From JAVVEW01 sp032251045 (GTDB lineage Bacteria > Pseudomonadota > Gammaproteobacteria > Methylococcales > Methylomonadaceae), in NCBI GenBank assembly GCA_032251045.1, contig JAVVEW010000002.1:1-64000 (forward strand): 64,000 nt of DNA, read 5' to 3'. How positions within the stretch are numbered: the stretch's first letter is position 1; each line of letters opens with the position of its first letter. Below are positions 1 to 7,223 of this stretch, one piece after another. A program made the position numbers and the translations under genes. Under the pieces are notes generated by a model that saw only the letters and a program-made list of their open reading frames with translations, searched no databases and was not told the DNA's origin.

Positions 1-188
1 AGATGCTGGCGGGGCGCGGGGAAACTGCGCAGATATTGATAAAAGTCATCGAGAAAGTCCATATCCCGGTTTTCTAACCGGGTATGGAGTTGTTGCAATC
101 GTTTGATTTCATCAGGCGTTAATTGAATCAGCGCCAGACGTTCGGCCAGCTTTTCGGCATTGTTAGCGGGAAGCTCGAATGAATTCAT
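1..188 (-). CDS. N-terminus of probable globin-coupled sensor (partial)
   Basis: The reading frame opens at an ATG at 188 on the minus strand and runs off the left edge, giving about 62 residues. The visible part has a helical segment beginning near residue 24 (LTPDEIKRLQQLHTRLEN), then FLDDFYQYLRSFPAPRQH. This resembles the first helices of the protoglobin sensor domain that opens globin-coupled diguanylate cyclases and chemoreceptors. The output domain lies outside the window, so the function cannot be assigned. The gene follows the Rieske ferredoxin on the same strand with a gap of about 90 bases, so it may have its own promoter. The call is by resemblance only. Confidence 0.45.
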   Translation of the reverse strand, partial: MNSFELPANNAEKLAERLALIQLTPDEIKRLQQLHTRLENRDMDFLDDFYQYLRSFPAPRQH

Positions 189-278
189 AAGACATCGCAT
201 TTTTGTTTTTATGAGCTTTATCTTAACGCGATTTCAACCAAGATTCACGCTCGATCAATAAGGTTATGCGTGCGGCAT

Positions 279-590
279 TTAAGTATTCTCGATCTGCACC
301 AGACCGTCAACAATGCGAACGGCATAACAGGAGACATCTTCATAAGCCGGTGGCGCGGTGACTTTACCGGTTTTAATGCAGAATCTCGCGCCGTGACGCG
401 GGCAGATAATATCATCCCCCTCGATCACACCCGAGGAAATGTCGCCGCCATCATGGGTGCAAACATCGGCCAGGGCGTAAAAGGCATTGTTCTGTTTGAT
501 TAACACCACATCTTCGCCATCGATATCGACCACTTTATGCTCACCTTCGGCCAGCTCGGAGACGGCAGCAACGGTGACCCATTCAGACAT
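279..590 (-). CDS. Rieske [2Fe-2S] ferredoxin, NirD/BphA3-like
   Basis: This is a small (103 aa) cytoplasmic Rieske-type ferredoxin. Both cluster-binding boxes are visible: CTHDGG around residues 44-49 and CPRHGARF around residues 63-70, giving the Cys-X-His and Cys-X2-His ligand pairs. The length matches soluble Rieske ferredoxins related to the small subunit of nitrite reductase and to dioxygenase ferredoxins. It overlaps the end of rsmJ by 8 bases, so the two are probably translationally coupled and belong to the SUF transcription unit. Genes of this type often end SUF operons in gammaproteobacteria. Its electron partner is unknown. Confidence 0.88.
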   Translation of the reverse strand: MSEWVTVAAVSELAEGEHKVVDIDGEDVVLIKQNNAFYALADVCTHDGGDISSGVIEGDDIICPRHGARFCIKTGKVTAPPAYEDVSCYAVRIVDGLVQIENT

Positions 591-1311
591 AATTTTCTCC
601 TTTGGCTAAATAAACATCGAAGCGCAGCAGTTTGCTGGCAAGGGACAGGTCTGGTTTGCCGGCCAATGGCTTCGCCCAGGTCGGGCTTTTAACCACCACC
701 CGTTTAGCGGAACACCTGAGTGCGACCGCCAATAGCTCAAGCTTGTCTGGATCGCCATCGAGCAAGGTATCTAATAGCTGCATGGGCTTTTTCGCCAACG
801 CCGAACTTTTGCGTTTGGGCGGAAACATAGGATCAAGATACACACAATCCACCGGCGGCAGACTGGGCAGCAGCACCATGGCATCGCCAAAAAGCAGCGT
901 GGGACTTGGCATGTGGGGATAGGCCTGGCTTAACCGGGCAACAGCGTCTTCCAGCAAGGCGAACAACAGCGGTTGGCGCTCGATAATGGTCACGGTCAGG
1001 CCCATGCGCCATAAAGCCAAGGCATCCTGACCAAAACCGCCGGTGGCGTCGATCATGGTTTGGCTTTGGCGGCCAATCGCCTGCGCCAATGGACCCGTTT
1101 TAGGGCCGGGAATGCGGCGCGGCTCGCCAGGCCTTGGCTGAATGTTGACCGTGACGCCGCCACGAGCGTGATCCTGCAGATACAGACCATCGGTCTTAAA
1201 GTTAAGCACCCAAGCGTCTTCTGGAAACTCAGCCTCGGTGTTCAGCGGCAGCTGCAAACGCTCGGCAAGCTGGACATGGCGAAGCCGGTCTTCCCGCTCC
1301 GGCGACCACAC
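583..1311 (-). CDS. rsmJ: 16S rRNA (guanine-N2)-methyltransferase RsmJ
   Basis: RsmJ uses S-adenosylmethionine to methylate G1516 of 16S rRNA. The SAM-binding motif DATGGFGQDAL and the family hallmark YLDPMFPPKRK followed by SALAKKPM are present. I chose the GTG at 1311 (242 aa): it begins at the first conserved segment (VWSPERED), has a weak AGG upstream, and does not overlap sufU. An ATG at 1401 would add 30 residues and overlap sufU by 73 bases, with no family similarity in the extension. The gene sits between sufU and the Rieske ferredoxin in the same orientation, apparently as a passenger of the SUF operon. Confidence 0.87.
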   Translation of the reverse strand: MWSPEREDRLRHVQLAERLQLPLNTEAEFPEDAWVLNFKTDGLYLQDHARGGVTVNIQPRPGEPRRIPGPKTGPLAQAIGRQSQTMIDATGGFGQDALALWRMGLTVTIIERQPLLFALLEDAVARLSQAYPHMPSPTLLFGDAMVLLPSLPPVDCVYLDPMFPPKRKSSALAKKPMQLLDTLLDGDPDKLELLAVALRCSAKRVVVKSPTWAKPLAGKPDLSLASKLLRFDVYLAKGENYV

Positions 1312-1328
1312 CAGAACCTGCCTGGCGG

Positions 1329-1781
1329 TCACTCGGTGGAAACCGGCGTTGTCTGGTCTTTCAGTGCCGCATCCAGGGTATGCCAGGCTAAGGTCGCACA
1401 TTTGACTCTAGCCGGATACTCGCGCACACCAGCCAATACCGCCAATTTACCCACCGCTTCCAGATTGACCGGATCGTTTTGATCAGTGGTCATTTTGTGG
1501 AATACCTTGAATAAATCGTCGGCTTCGGTAGCACTTTTGCCTTTGATGATTTCCGTCATCAACGACACCGAGGCGGTGGAAATGGCGCAGCCTGAGCCTT
1601 GAAAACTGGCATCTTCGATGGTATCGCCGTTCATTTTCAGGAACAAAGTCAGCCGATCACCGCATAACGGGTTAAAGCCTTCCACCTTGCGGTCGGCATC
1701 GTCCATAACTCGGAAGTTGCGGGGGTTGCGGTTGTGGTCAAAGATGACCTCTTGATATAAATCGCGTAAATCTTCAAACAT
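1329..1781 (-). CDS. sufU: SufU-type Fe-S cluster scaffold / sulfur acceptor
   Basis: SufU/IscU-like proteins receive sulfur from the cysteine desulfurase SufS and serve as scaffold or sulfur relay. The three conserved cysteines are visible in NPLCGDR, GSGCAIS and RVKCATL, in family order. The ATG at 1781 gives 150 aa starting MFEDLRDLYQEV, the usual family start; a longer frame to 1853 adds 24 residues without similarity. A Shine-Dalgarno sequence is not obvious. No sufE is visible, so SufU probably partners SufS (2606-3826). The coiled-coil gene lies between them. Confidence 0.9.
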   Translation of the reverse strand: MFEDLRDLYQEVIFDHNRNPRNFRVMDDADRKVEGFNPLCGDRLTLFLKMNGDTIEDASFQGSGCAISTASVSLMTEIIKGKSATEADDLFKVFHKMTTDQNDPVNLEAVGKLAVLAGVREYPARVKCATLAWHTLDAALKDQTTPVSTE

Positions 1782-2036
1782 TTGAGTCTGTATCTCGGTT
1801 TGTTTTAGTTTAATTGATAACGCAGGAACGACACTATACTCATTGCAGATCAAACATCTGGCATCAGAAGTCCGTCAAAGAACGCTGTCAATACGTCCGT
1901 ATAAGCTCTACGGCTGATGCAGCCTTTGCCGAACACCCCAACGCATTGTTAGGCATTGCCGATGTGAAGTGCCAAAGGTATGGAACAAAGTTATCGCGAC
2001 CGGCATCTGCCCTTAAGCCGATGAAGTCCCGTTTCT

Positions 2037-2531
2037 CTATAAGAGCTTGATCGCGGCAATAACGACCCCCCCTACTGAAACGGTGGTACCGAACGACCAG
2101 ACCATGAACCGGTCAATACGGGTGGTCAGTTGCTCAAAGCGTCTATCCACCTGTTCGAAGCGTTTTTCCATCTGTTCGAAACGCTTATCGACCTGCTCGA
2201 AACGCTTATCGACCTGCTCGAAGCGCTTGTCGACCTGCTCGAAACGCTTGTCGACCTGCTCGAAACGTCGGTTCATTTCTTGTTGCATCAACTCAAAACG
2301 CTTGTCGCTTTCTTCAAAGCGTTTTTTGACTTGCTCAAAGCGCTCGTCCATGCGCTTAAAGCCTTCTAGCATCAAATCACGTTGATGTTTAAGCTCTTCC
2401 TCGACGCGAGTAGCGCGTTCACGCAAATCGATTTCATAACGCACATTGGCGTTTTTTACCTCGGGCCGCTGGTCGATCACTTGATTTATCAAGGATTCGA
2501 TCTCCCGAATATCCTGTTCAGCCAAAGCCAT
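2037..2531 (-). CDS. Heptad-repeat coiled-coil protein with C-terminal membrane anchor
   Basis: This is a 164-aa protein of unknown function. Residues about 25-140 are a highly charged coiled coil. Within it, residues about 90-131 are six near-identical heptads of the type RFEQVDK, encoded by a 21-bp tandem repeat. The C-terminus (about 141-164) is one hydrophobic segment (FGTTVSVGGVVIAAIKLL), which suggests a tail-anchored membrane protein with a long cytoplasmic rod. The gene lies between sufS and sufU in the same orientation. Leucine- and serine-rich open frames on the opposite strand are repeat artefacts. I know no biochemical function for this architecture, and a link to cluster assembly is only positional. 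Confidence 0.7.
   Translation of the reverse strand: MALAEQDIREIESLINQVIDQRPEVKNANVRYEIDLRERATRVEEELKHQRDLMLEGFKRMDERFEQVKKRFEESDKRFELMQQEMNRRFEQVDKRFEQVDKRFEQVDKRFEQVDKRFEQMEKRFEQVDRRFEQLTTRIDRFMVWSFGTTVSVGGVVIAAIKLL
2139..2264. repeat. Six tandem 21-bp repeats inside the coiled-coil gene
   Basis: Six consecutive 21-bp units begin at 2139, 2160, 2181, 2202, 2223 and 2244. Units 3 to 6 differ at only a few positions, mainly the first base and one internal base. Each unit encodes one coiled-coil heptad. The period keeps frame, so slippage would change rod length without breaking the gene. Confidence 0.9.
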
Positions 2532-2605
2532 AACTTATCTCCCGACCTTTTTCGGCATTATAACAGTTCGGGCTTCACTGGAAGATTTGTGAACACGCCA
2601 GGTTT

Positions 2606-3826
2606 TCAGGCAAACATCTCGATCAGAGAGGTGATACCGGCCATTAAATAATCAACTTCCTCAAAGGTGTTATACAGCCCGAACGAAGCCCTAGCCGTGG
2701 CCGGAACATTAAAGAAATCCATCACCGGCATGGCACAGTGATGACCGGCGCGAATGGCTATCCCTAAGCTGTCCAGCAGGGTGCCGATATCATGCGGATG
2801 CACGCCGTCGATCACGAACGATACAATCGCGCCTTTGTGGTCGGCCTCGCCAATCAGCTTTAAGCCATCAATCGCTTTGGCCTGCTCGGTGGCATAGGCC
2901 AGAAGCTCGGCTTCGTGAGCCGCGATTTTTTGCATATCCAGCCCGGTCAGATAATCGATGGCGGCACCTAAGGCAACGGTATCGGCGATATTCGGCGTTC
3001 CGGCTTCGAATTTATGCGGCAAACCGGCATAGTCGGATTTTTCGAAGGTCACGGTGCGGATCATGTCGCCGCCGCCTTGATACGGTGGCATGGCTTCCAA
3101 TAACGCCTGTTTGCCGTACAACACGCCGATACCGGTTGGCCCGTACAATTTATGGCCGGAAAACACATAAAAATCACAATCCAGTTGCTGCACATCAACC
3201 GCCTGATGCGGCAATGCCTGCGCGCCGTCCAGTAATACCGGGATGTTTTTGGCATGGGCCGCTTGAATGATAGCCGCCACCGGATTGACCGTTCCCAAGG
3301 CATTGGACATATGCGCCACCGCCACCAGTTTGGTGCGCTCGCTCAATAAGTCGGTGAAGCCCTCGAATATAAGCTGGCCCTTGTCATCAATCGGCGCGAC
3401 TTTCAGCACCGCGCCGGTTTGTTGGCACAACAACTGCCAGGGCACAATGTTGGCATGATGCTCCATGGCAGTGATCAGAATTTCATCGCCCGCACCAATT
3501 TGAGTTCGACCGAAACTGGCGGCCACCAGATTGATGGCTTCGGTGGCGCCACGCACGAAAATAATTTCCTTCTCGGAGGCGGCATTGATAAAGGTTTTGA
3601 CCTTATCCCGCGCCGCCTCGTAGCGGTCGGTGGCGCGCACGCTTAACGTGTGTACGCCCCGGTGAATGTTGGCGTAATCGTTTTTATAAAATTCGCTTAA
3701 CGCATCGATCACCGCCAGCGGCTTTTGCGTGGACGCGGCGTTATCCAGATAAACCAAAGGCTTGCCGCGAATCTGTTGCGCCAGAATGGGAAAGTCGGCG
3801 CGTATTTGTTCGATGGGATAGTTCAT
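2606..3826 (-). CDS. sufS: Cysteine desulfurase SufS
   Basis: SufS is a PLP-dependent group II cysteine desulfurase that mobilises sulfur from cysteine as a persulfide. At 406 aa it has the family length. The PLP lysine is in SGHKLYGPTG at residue 226 and the catalytic cysteine in RAGHHCAMPV at residue 364; both positions match E. coli SufS. Conserved DNAASTQKP (N-terminal) and HRGVHTL are also present. The start MNYPIEQIRADFP is typical. The gene is separated from sufD by about 1.1 kb of toxin-antitoxin genes and remnants, so its expression from the sufB promoter would depend on read-through. Confidence 0.97.
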   Translation of the reverse strand: MNYPIEQIRADFPILAQQIRGKPLVYLDNAASTQKPLAVIDALSEFYKNDYANIHRGVHTLSVRATDRYEAARDKVKTFINAASEKEIIFVRGATEAINLVAASFGRTQIGAGDEILITAMEHHANIVPWQLLCQQTGAVLKVAPIDDKGQLIFEGFTDLLSERTKLVAVAHMSNALGTVNPVAAIIQAAHAKNIPVLLDGAQALPHQAVDVQQLDCDFYVFSGHKLYGPTGIGVLYGKQALLEAMPPYQGGGDMIRTVTFEKSDYAGLPHKFEAGTPNIADTVALGAAIDYLTGLDMQKIAAHEAELLAYATEQAKAIDGLKLIGEADHKGAIVSFVIDGVHPHDIGTLLDSLGIAIRAGHHCAMPVMDFFNVPATARASFGLYNTFEEVDYLMAGITSLIEMFA

Positions 3827-3841
3827 AATGTTTGATGGCTG

Positions 3842-3874
3842 GGTAATTTATCGCACTATCGGCGGATGCGCTTC
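3842..3874. repeat. 33-bp direct repeat, left copy (flanks hicAB)
   Basis: This 33-bp sequence recurs at 4438-4470 in the same orientation with one mismatch (A/G near the left end). The two copies bracket the hicA-hicB pair. The right part (GCGGATGCGCTTC) resembles the arm of the REP-like palindromes at 12225 and 12269. Confidence 0.85.
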
Positions 3875-3952
3875 ATTTAGTCTTACGACTGAGCTAACTC
3901 GCCGCAGTAGAAGCAAAACTCCGTCAGGTTTAAGCGCCTTGTTCGAGGCCCG

Positions 3953-4165
3953 CTAGGCATAGACAAGACGGCGTCCTTTCGGCTGTGGAATAGGGTCTCC
4001 GAATTCATGAGCTGTATCAAGCCAAAGTTGCATAGCCTGTTGAGCATTGACCAACGCCTCATCCGGTGATGCGCCATGTGCCATACAACCAGGCAATTCC
4101 GGCACATCGGCGATGAATGATTGATCATCATCGCTCCAGTAAATAATCGTTTCGTACTTATACAT
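3953..4165 (-). CDS. hicB: HicB-family antitoxin (hicAB module 1)
   Basis: HicB neutralises the HicA mRNA interferase. This 70-aa protein has the hallmark partial RNase-H fold: YETIIYWSDDDQSFIADVPE, then LPGCMAHG and SPDEALVNAQQAMQLWLD. It is the short form without an added C-terminal DNA-binding domain, ending GRRLVYA. It starts 2 bases after the hicA stop, in the canonical hicA-hicB order. The module lies between sufS and sufD in the same orientation as the SUF genes and looks intact. Confidence 0.87.
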   Translation of the reverse strand: MYKYETIIYWSDDDQSFIADVPELPGCMAHGASPDEALVNAQQAMQLWLDTAHEFGDPIPQPKGRRLVYA

Positions 4166-4167
4166 AG

Positions 4168-4419
4168 CTAAACACTCGCTAAATGGTATTTCAGCAGTAT
4201 GGCGCGAATCTGTCTTACTTGATACGGCTTAGCCTTGCTTCCCGATCGCTGCATGTTTATCTTTTCCTCAATCCCTTGCTTTCGATAAAGGTGATGACTA
4301 GCGCGAATACGCTCATCAAAGCCAAGATGAATCAGCAAACCTCGAATATCCTCAAATGCGATATTCGCATCGGCAGTACCTTTAAGGATTTTTTCAATGA
4401 ATTTATCGTGCTTGCCCAT
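4168..4419 (-). CDS. hicA: HicA-family mRNA interferase toxin (module 1)
   Basis: This is an 83-aa HicA-type toxin with a dsRBD-like fold, expected to cleave translated mRNA. The ATG at 4419 (MGKHDKFIEKIL) is the family start; a frame to 4452 adds 11 unrelated residues. The active-site region ASHHLYRK carries the catalytic histidine, followed by EEKINMQRSGSKAKPYQV and a C-terminal IRAILLKYHL helix, all typical. The partner hicB follows directly. The right copy of the 33-bp direct repeat (4438-4470) lies just upstream of the start. Confidence 0.85.
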   Translation of the reverse strand: MGKHDKFIEKILKGTADANIAFEDIRGLLIHLGFDERIRASHHLYRKQGIEEKINMQRSGSKAKPYQVRQIRAILLKYHLASV

Positions 4420-4437
4420 GCCACATCCTACGAACGT

Positions 4438-4470
4438 GGTAATTTGTCGCACTATCGGCGGATGCGCTTC
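4438..4470. repeat. 33-bp direct repeat, right copy
   Basis: It matches 3842-3874 at 32 of 33 bases in the same orientation. It sits between the start of hicA and the stop of the brnA remnant. Its right end runs into GCTTATC, completing most of a REP-like arm. The 563-bp interval between copies contains exactly the hicAB module. Confidence 0.85.
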
Positions 4471-4472
4471 GC

Positions 4473-4659
4473 TTATCTTGCTGACTGACCGGCTGAACGT
4501 TTAGCCACTTCGATCAGCTCGCGCAAAGCCTGATTGACGGTCTCGGCATCACTGAACACTGCCGCAACATCCGGATCCAGATGCACAAAGCTCGAAAACT
4601 GCCGACGTGCCGGCCCCATTCTTCGGAGATTGAGGTTGTTAAGATCGTATTCCGCTCAT
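4473..4659 (-). pseudogene. BrnA-like antitoxin remnant, frameshifted
   Basis: From about 4652 down to the TAA at 4473 one frame encodes EYDLNNLNLRRMGPARRQF, then FVHLDPDVAAVFSDAETVNQ and ALRELIEVAKRS. This resembles small BrnA-type antitoxins (an EYDL start, a ribbon strand, and a VNQALREL helix). The only well-placed ATG (4657-4659) is one base out of frame and leads quickly to a stop; removing a single G at 4652-4653 would give MSEYDLNN. An in-frame TGA lies just before the homology. A 48-aa product could still start at the ATG at 4619. It lies 12 bases after the brnT remnant, as expected for a brnTA pair. Confidence 0.6.
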
Positions 4660-4671
4660 AAATCATCTTCA

Positions 4672-4935
4672 TTACTGTTCATAGGCTTTTCGCTCCGCCT
4701 TAGTTGCTGATCTTGCACTGATCAATCGAATCATGTCTTCACGTTCGGTACAAGCTACAAAAAGCAAACGCCCTTGCGCGCTTTTACCCAAGCGGATGTA
4801 TCTATATTCTTTAAGAGAATGATCCGGATCATAGAAATCGAGATAAAACGGATCAGAAAAAACGGTTTCAGCCTCCGCAAAAGAAACACCGTGCTTGGCG
4901 AAATTAGCAGCCGCTTTCTTTTCGTCCCATGAAAA
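4672..4935 (-). pseudogene. BrnT-family toxin remnant lacking a start codon
   Basis: An open frame of 87 codons encodes FSWDEKKAAANFAKHGVSF at its N-terminus, then DPFYLDFYDPDHS, IRLGKSAQGRLLFVACTERE and IRLISARSATKAERKAYEQ. This is the complete BrnT ribonuclease-toxin pattern. However, the codon before the first Phe is a TAG and no ATG, GTG or TTG occurs early in frame. The ATG at 4928-4930 is in another frame. The frame begins 5 bases after the sufD stop, so the real start may have been lost at this junction. It is judged non-functional unless an atypical start is used. Confidence 0.65.
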
Positions 4936-4940
4936 CTAAA

Positions 4941-6212
4941 TTAAAGCCAATCGACCGGCACTTTATGCTGCGGAAAGCGTTCCAGCAAGGCCTTCAACAA
5001 CAGCGCATGAGTGCCTGAGTGGTCGATTCTGCCGATCATTTCGTTGGCAAAGGCAAAGGTCAGCATATTCCGGGCACTGTCTTCGTCTACGGCGCGTGAT
5101 TTCAAATAAAACAACGATTTGTCATCCAACTGACCGACGGTGACACCGTGGCTGCATTTGACATCGTCGGCGTAAATTTCCAGTTGCGGCTTGGTGTCGG
5201 CCTCGGCGTTGTCCGATAGCAGCAGATTGCGGTTATTCATTTGCGAATCGGTGCCATCGGCGCCTTGCTCAACGACAATACGCCCCTGAAACGCGCCGCG
5301 CGCCTTGTCCGCCAACACACCCTTGTAAAGCTCACGGCTCACGCTGTTACGGCCCCGATGGTTAATGCGGGTTAAGGTATCCAGCACTTGCTTATCGCCG
5401 CCGACATACAAACCATTTAAGACACATTCGGCCGCTTCAGCCAGGTCAGCGTAAATATCAGTGCGCGCAAACGCCGCGCCGAACGCAAATTGATCATGCC
5501 GAAGCTGGGCGTTTGCCTGCTGACGGCAATACAAACCGCCAAAATGATAGGACTTTGTTGATTGCTGTTGAATTTTCGTCAGCTGCACTTCGCTGCCCTG
5601 CCCGGCAAACACTTCGGTGACATGACAGCTTAAATAGGCCACATCGTCACCGGCAAAGGTTTCGATAATCGAAGCATGGGCATCGGCACCGACAATAATC
5701 AGATTGCGGGTAGCGACCAAGGCTTTTTCCTGGCTCACCCAGTTCAGGACTTGAATCGGACGATCTAAAGTTTGCCCTTGGCTCAGCTTAAGATACAGAC
5801 CGTCGGTGAACGCTGCGGTGTTGTAGTGAATAAAACCGTGATCGGCTTGATTGTGCGCCTGACCTAAATAATCAGCCGCAGCCGCATCTGCCGCCAGCGC
5901 CTTGCCTAACGGCTTGAACGCCACACCACTTACTGAGTCGGATAATTCCGGCCGGAAAAGGCCATCGACCAACACCACAGTGTGCGCGCCGTCGATTTTA
6001 TAAGCCGAAAGTTGCCTAGGATCGACCTCAACCGGAGTCGCTGAACCGGGTTGAAACTGCTTTTTCTCGATTGCCGCGACATTGCTGTAGCGCCAGTCTT
6101 CGGCGCGCGGCGATGGAAAGCCTGAACCTTGAAATTGCTGCAACGCTTTTGCGCGTAAAGCATCCAGCCAGCTGATATTCCAGGGTTGGGCGTTCAGGTT
6201 GACCGCGTTCAT
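4941..6212 (-). CDS. sufD: Fe-S cluster assembly protein SufD
   Basis: SufD is a beta-helix partner of SufB in the SufBC2D scaffold complex. The 423-aa length and the C-terminal signature (KCSHGVTVGQLD, then FYLKSRAVDEDSARNMLTFAF) are typical. The ATG at 6212 overlaps the sufC stop in an ATGA arrangement, which indicates translational coupling. Downstream the operon is interrupted by the brnTA remnants and hicAB before sufS. No lesion is seen. Confidence 0.96.
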   Translation of the reverse strand: MNAVNLNAQPWNISWLDALRAKALQQFQGSGFPSPRAEDWRYSNVAAIEKKQFQPGSATPVEVDPRQLSAYKIDGAHTVVLVDGLFRPELSDSVSGVAFKPLGKALAADAAAADYLGQAHNQADHGFIHYNTAAFTDGLYLKLSQGQTLDRPIQVLNWVSQEKALVATRNLIIVGADAHASIIETFAGDDVAYLSCHVTEVFAGQGSEVQLTKIQQQSTKSYHFGGLYCRQQANAQLRHDQFAFGAAFARTDIYADLAEAAECVLNGLYVGGDKQVLDTLTRINHRGRNSVSRELYKGVLADKARGAFQGRIVVEQGADGTDSQMNNRNLLLSDNAEADTKPQLEIYADDVKCSHGVTVGQLDDKSLFYLKSRAVDEDSARNMLTFAFANEMIGRIDHSGTHALLLKALLERFPQHKVPVDWL

Positions 6213-6964
6213 GCCACCTCCTGGTGCTGTTCCAGCCAGCCATAGCCTTTTTGCTCAAGTTCCAGCGCTAAATCAGGCCCGCCGGATTTAACAATCTGCC
6301 CGTTGGCCAGGACATGAACAACATCGGGTTTGATATAGTCCAAAAGCCGCTGATAGTGAGTAATCATAATGAACGAGCGTTCCGGCGAGCGCAACGAATT
6401 GACGCCATCGGCAACGATTTTCAAGGCATCGATATCCAGCCCCGAATCGGTTTCATCGAGTATGCACAGTTTCGGTTCCAGCACCGCCATTTGCAGGATT
6501 TCATTGCGTTTTTTCTCGCCACCGGAAAAGCCTTCGTTGACCGCCCGGTAAAGGAATTTTTCGTCCATATCCAGCAGCCTGACTTTTTCCTTGACCAGGG
6601 TCAGAAAATCCATGGCATCGACTTCCGGCAAGCCCCGATGCCCCCGCACTGCATTGAGCGCGGCTTTCAACAAATAGATGTTACTGACACCGGGGATTTC
6701 CACCGGGTATTGAAAGGCTAAAAACACCCCTTCCCGGGCACGCAGCTCCGGCGCCTTGGCCAGCAAATCTTCATGTTGATAGGTCACCGAACCCTCGGTG
6801 ACGGTATAACCGTCGCGGCCCGACAACACATGCGACAAGGTGCTTTTGCCGGAGCCATTCGGCCCCATGATGGCATGGATTTCGCCAGGCTTGACGGTCA
6901 GATTGATACCATTGAGAATGGCTTTGTCATCAATGGTTGCATGTAAGTTTTTAATTTCCAGCAT
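6209..6964 (-). CDS. sufC: Fe-S cluster assembly ATPase SufC
   Basis: SufC is the ABC-type ATPase of the SufBC2D complex. Walker A (MGPNGSGKST, residues 32-41), the ABC signature (FSGGEKKRNEILQ) and Walker B with following residues (LCILDETDSGLD) are all present. The ATG at 6964 gives 251 aa starting MLEIKNLHAT, the family start; a longer frame to 7006 adds 14 unconserved residues. The gene is separated from sufB by the hicB-hicA module 2, and overlaps sufD by 4 bases. Confidence 0.97.
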   Translation of the reverse strand: MLEIKNLHATIDDKAILNGINLTVKPGEIHAIMGPNGSGKSTLSHVLSGRDGYTVTEGSVTYQHEDLLAKAPELRAREGVFLAFQYPVEIPGVSNIYLLKAALNAVRGHRGLPEVDAMDFLTLVKEKVRLLDMDEKFLYRAVNEGFSGGEKKRNEILQMAVLEPKLCILDETDSGLDIDALKIVADGVNSLRSPERSFIMITHYQRLLDYIKPDVVHVLANGQIVKSGGPDLALELEQKGYGWLEQHQEVA

Positions 6965-7013
6965 GGTAATTGTTCTCTTTGTCATGAAATTCGACAGCGT
7001 TATCAAGTAACAC

Positions 7014-7223
7014 TTAGTAACGATGAAACGGGCGGTATTGTTGGCAAGGCCTAACGCCTAGATCCTTACAGATTTTTCTGGCTAGAATATCGCTGATTTC
7101 GACGTGTCTTGGTACAGCCACGCCTGTTTTGCTCGGCATTACTCCACCAGCATGCCGCCCACCTTCCCTGAGCAAAAAACAACCTTGCGACTTTAAATAT
7201 CGAATCAGCTTCGATCGTTTCAC
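7014..7223 (-). CDS. hicA: HicA-like toxin (module 2), with apparent compensating frameshifts
   Basis: This 69-aa protein matches the HicA family at both ends: MKRSKLIRYLKSQGCFLLRE GGRH at the start and AVPRHVEISDILARKICKDLG near the end, including the catalytic His 24. Between them (residues about 25-35) it reads AGGVMPSKTGV, which does not fit. The other frame of the same bases reads WWSNAEQNRR, the segment expected after the histidine. Two opposite small indels therefore seem to have shifted the frame locally and then restored it. The protein may be full length but altered. Its ATG overlaps the hicB stop by 4 bases. Confidence 0.7.
   Translation of the reverse strand: MKRSKLIRYLKSQGCFLLREGGRHAGGVMPSKTGVAVPRHVEISDILARKICKDLGVRPCQQYRPFHRY

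Noticed and set aside
2139..2264. CRISPR array
   Set aside because: The 21-bp units are directly adjacent with no spacers, and encode a coiled coil in frame.
2047..2385. Leucine- and serine-rich frames on the plus strand over the coiled-coil gene
   Set aside because: They are reverse readings of the 21-bp repeats and have no independent support.
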